From Flavobacteriaceae bacterium (GTDB taxonomy: Bacteria; Bacteroidota; Bacteroidia; Flavobacteriales; Flavobacteriaceae), in contig JABDLH010000039.1 in the NCBI GenBank assembly GCA_013003145.1, positions 1 to 7,344 on the forward strand: DNA of 7,344 bases, in the 5' to 3' direction. Under the pieces are notes generated by a model. That model was given only the letters and a program-made list of their open reading frames with translations. It was not told the DNA's origin and did not search any database. Within the stretch, counting starts at the first letter, position 1; every line of letters starts with the position of its first letter. The translations under genes and the position numbers were made by a program. Positions 6,101 to 7,344 of this stretch are shown one piece after another.

Positions 6101-7066
6101 TTGAACCCAAGGCTCAAGAAACTCCTGAAAATCATACTCCCAATTGCCCTGGGAGTTTTTTTGGTATGGTATTCTTACCAGATGACAGGGGCAGAGGAAC
6201 GCGAGCAGATCATCCATTATGTCAGGGAAGCTGACCTCTTCTGGGTAGGGATGTCCATACTGATCGGGATACTGAGCCACATTTCCCGGGCCATACGTTG
6301 GAACTATATGCTGCAACCCCTGGGATACAGTCCACGCATCAGCAGCAACGTCCTTATTATACTGATGGCCTACTTTGCCAACCTGGGTATCCCCAGGTCG
6401 GGGGAAGTACTGCGGGCTACCGCCCTGGCCACCTATGAAAATGTCCCCTTCCAGAAAGGATTCGGCACCATTGTCACCGAAAGGGTGATAGACCTGCTGA
6501 TGCTGCTCTTTATTATCGTAATTGCCCTGGCACTGCAGACAGATATCATCCTGGGCTACCTGGAAGGTCGCGGCTTCACACTGGTGGGCACCCTCGTACT
6601 GGCCGGAGCCGGTGTGCTGGGCCTCTTTATATTCCTGGCCTTTTTGCGCAGGTCCAAATCCAAACTGGCCTTAAAAATCCGGAACCTGGTAAAAGGACTG
6701 CTCGATGGGGTGATGAGCATCTTCCGGATGGAGAAGAAAGTTCTGTTCGTAGCCCACACCCTCTTTATCTGGGGTTGCTATATCGCCATGTTCTGGGTGA
6801 TCAAATACACCGTTCCGGAAACCATTAGCCTCGGACTGGATGAGCTACTGGTGGCCTTTGTTGCGGGTGCCTTTGCCATGACCACCACCAACGGGGGTGT
6901 TGGCCTCTATCCTATCGCGGTGAGCGGGGCCCTTGCTATTTTCGGGATCTCATCGGTCTCGGGGGACGCATTCGGCTGGATCATGTGGATCGCACAGACC
7001 CTAATGGTAGTGGTCTTTGGTGCAATATCTTTTCTGCTATTACCGTTATTGAACCGGAACCGATAG
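6101..7066 (+). CDS. UPF0104/YbhN-like integral membrane protein (lysylphosphatidylglycerol synthase TM region, flippase-like)
   Basis: A 321-residue inner-membrane protein of the family annotated as lysylphosphatidylglycerol synthase transmembrane region or UPF0104 (PF03706 in my recollection), sometimes called flippase-like. Hydrophobic segments are at about 8-26, 47-63, 82-97, 128-146, 160-182, 214-236, 246-264, 270-284 and 291-317, giving roughly eight or nine spans. Conserved-looking signatures are SRAIRWNYML (62-71), NLGIPRSGEVLRA (94-106), TERVIDL (126-132) and TTNGGVGLYP (262-271). It has no C-terminal soluble lysyltransferase domain, so it is not a full MprF, and the substrate is unknown; lipid or lipid-linked intermediate handling is a guess from the family. 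The start is a TTG at 6101, two bases past the panD stop. No ATG occurs before residue 28, which would remove the first membrane span, so the TTG (or ATT 6098) is needed. The tight spacing suggests translational coupling to panD. Confidence 0.88.
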   Translation: MNPRLKKLLKIILPIALGVFLVWYSYQMTGAEEREQIIHYVREADLFWVGMSILIGILSHISRAIRWNYMLQPLGYSPRISSNVLIILMAYFANLGIPRSGEVLRATALATYENVPFQKGFGTIVTERVIDLLMLLFIIVIALALQTDIILGYLEGRGFTLVGTLVLAGAGVLGLFIFLAFLRRSKSKLALKIRNLVKGLLDGVMSIFRMEKKVLFVAHTLFIWGCYIAMFWVIKYTVPETISLGLDELLVAFVAGAFAMTTTNGGVGLYPIAVSGALAIFGISSVSGDAFGWIMWIAQTLMVVVFGAISFLLLPLLNRNR

Positions 7067-7079
7067 CCAACCCAACATC

Positions 7080-7344
7080 ATGAAATCATATTTTTTACTG
7101 CTGATCGCCCTCAGCTGCAGCCTGGGCCTTTCTGCCCAGGTCACCCAGGAGATATTTGAATCCTTTAAGCTACAGGAACGCAGGGATGTACGTTATTACT
7201 TCCCCGAAGATTACGACGCAGAAAAGACTTACCCCCTGGTCGTGGTGCTAGATGCTGAATACCTGTTTGACCATGTCTTGGCCATTTCTAAATTTTACAG
7301 CAGGTTCCAGGGAATGCCCCAATCCATAGTGGTGGGTATCCATC
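7080..7344 (+). CDS. Secreted alpha/beta-hydrolase, esterase D-like (partial, runs off the window)
   Basis: Eighty-eight residues are visible from an ATG at 7080 to the end of the window; the 3' part is missing. The N terminus is a classic Sec signal peptide: MKSY, a hydrophobic stretch, then LSAQ with cleavage most likely after Gln20, a common ending in flavobacteria. Cys13 is not in a proper lipobox and lies too early, so a lipoprotein is unlikely. Mature sequence with YYFPEDYDAEKTYPLVVVLD (39-58) and SIVVGIH (82-88) is the opening beta-strand pattern of the putative esterase family (esterase D / IroE-like, PF00756). The catalytic Ser, Asp and His fall beyond the window, so activity cannot be judged. 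It starts 13 bases after the membrane protein stop, without a Shine-Dalgarno sequence, and is probably in the same operon. Periplasmic or outer-membrane location is inferred from the signal peptide. Confidence 0.82.
   Translation, partial: MKSYFLLLIALSCSLGLSAQVTQEIFESFKLQERRDVRYYFPEDYDAEKTYPLVVVLDAEYLFDHVLAISKFYSRFQGMPQSIVVGIH

Noticed and set aside
7080..7145. Lipoprotein signal in the partial esterase (Cys13)
   Set aside because: The residues before Cys13 do not fit the lipobox at -3 and the hydrophobic stretch before it would be too short; cleavage after LSAQ fits better.

Overview
The window looks like a chromosomal segment of a member of the Bacteroidota, most likely Flavobacteriaceae. 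The reasons are: a DUF4270 lipoprotein gene; a GT5 'glycogen synthase' consisting of only the N-terminal domain; promoter-like boxes of the Bacteroidota type (TAnnTTTG) upstream of several genes; almost no Shine-Dalgarno sequences; and a panC-panD-flippase-like-esterase order that I remember as recurrent in flavobacteria. The assignment rests on gene content and memory of the families, not on a database search.

Layout. Positions 1-82 hold no gene but contain a strong Rho-independent terminator for the leftward genes. Three genes then run leftward (minus strand). In order of transcription they are a glycogen-synthase-like GT5 protein (3961-4782), a DUF4270 lipoprotein (2060-3844, or 3862 if a GTG start is used) and glmS (83-1930). 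A hairpin and a 12-bp palindrome lie between the first two genes. A TAnnTTTG box suggests that glmS also has its own promoter. A 103-bp divergent intergenic region (4783-4885) carries head-to-head promoter boxes. From there a rightward block runs: panC (4886-5734), panD (5748-6098), a UPF0104/YbhN-like membrane protein (6101-7066) and a secreted alpha/beta-hydrolase of the esterase D type, cut off by the window end (7080 onward).

How the genes work together. GlmS makes glucosamine-6-phosphate for peptidoglycan and lipopolysaccharide. PanD makes beta-alanine from aspartate, and PanC joins beta-alanine to pantoate to give pantothenate (vitamin B5), the coenzyme A precursor. The GT5 protein and the DUF4270 lipoprotein have no firmly known role; their adjacency suggests, but does not prove, a shared envelope or polysaccharide-related function. 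The membrane protein and the esterase are packed tightly behind panD, probably as one transcription unit.

No mobile element, CRISPR array, tRNA or rRNA is visible. Most of the window is conserved housekeeping sequence. I do not see a clearly new biological system. The points most worth a second look are the single-domain GT5 protein that lacks its substrate-binding KxGG motif, the calcium-binding-type repeat inserted in the DUF4270 protein, and the near-leaderless promoter geometry of panD.
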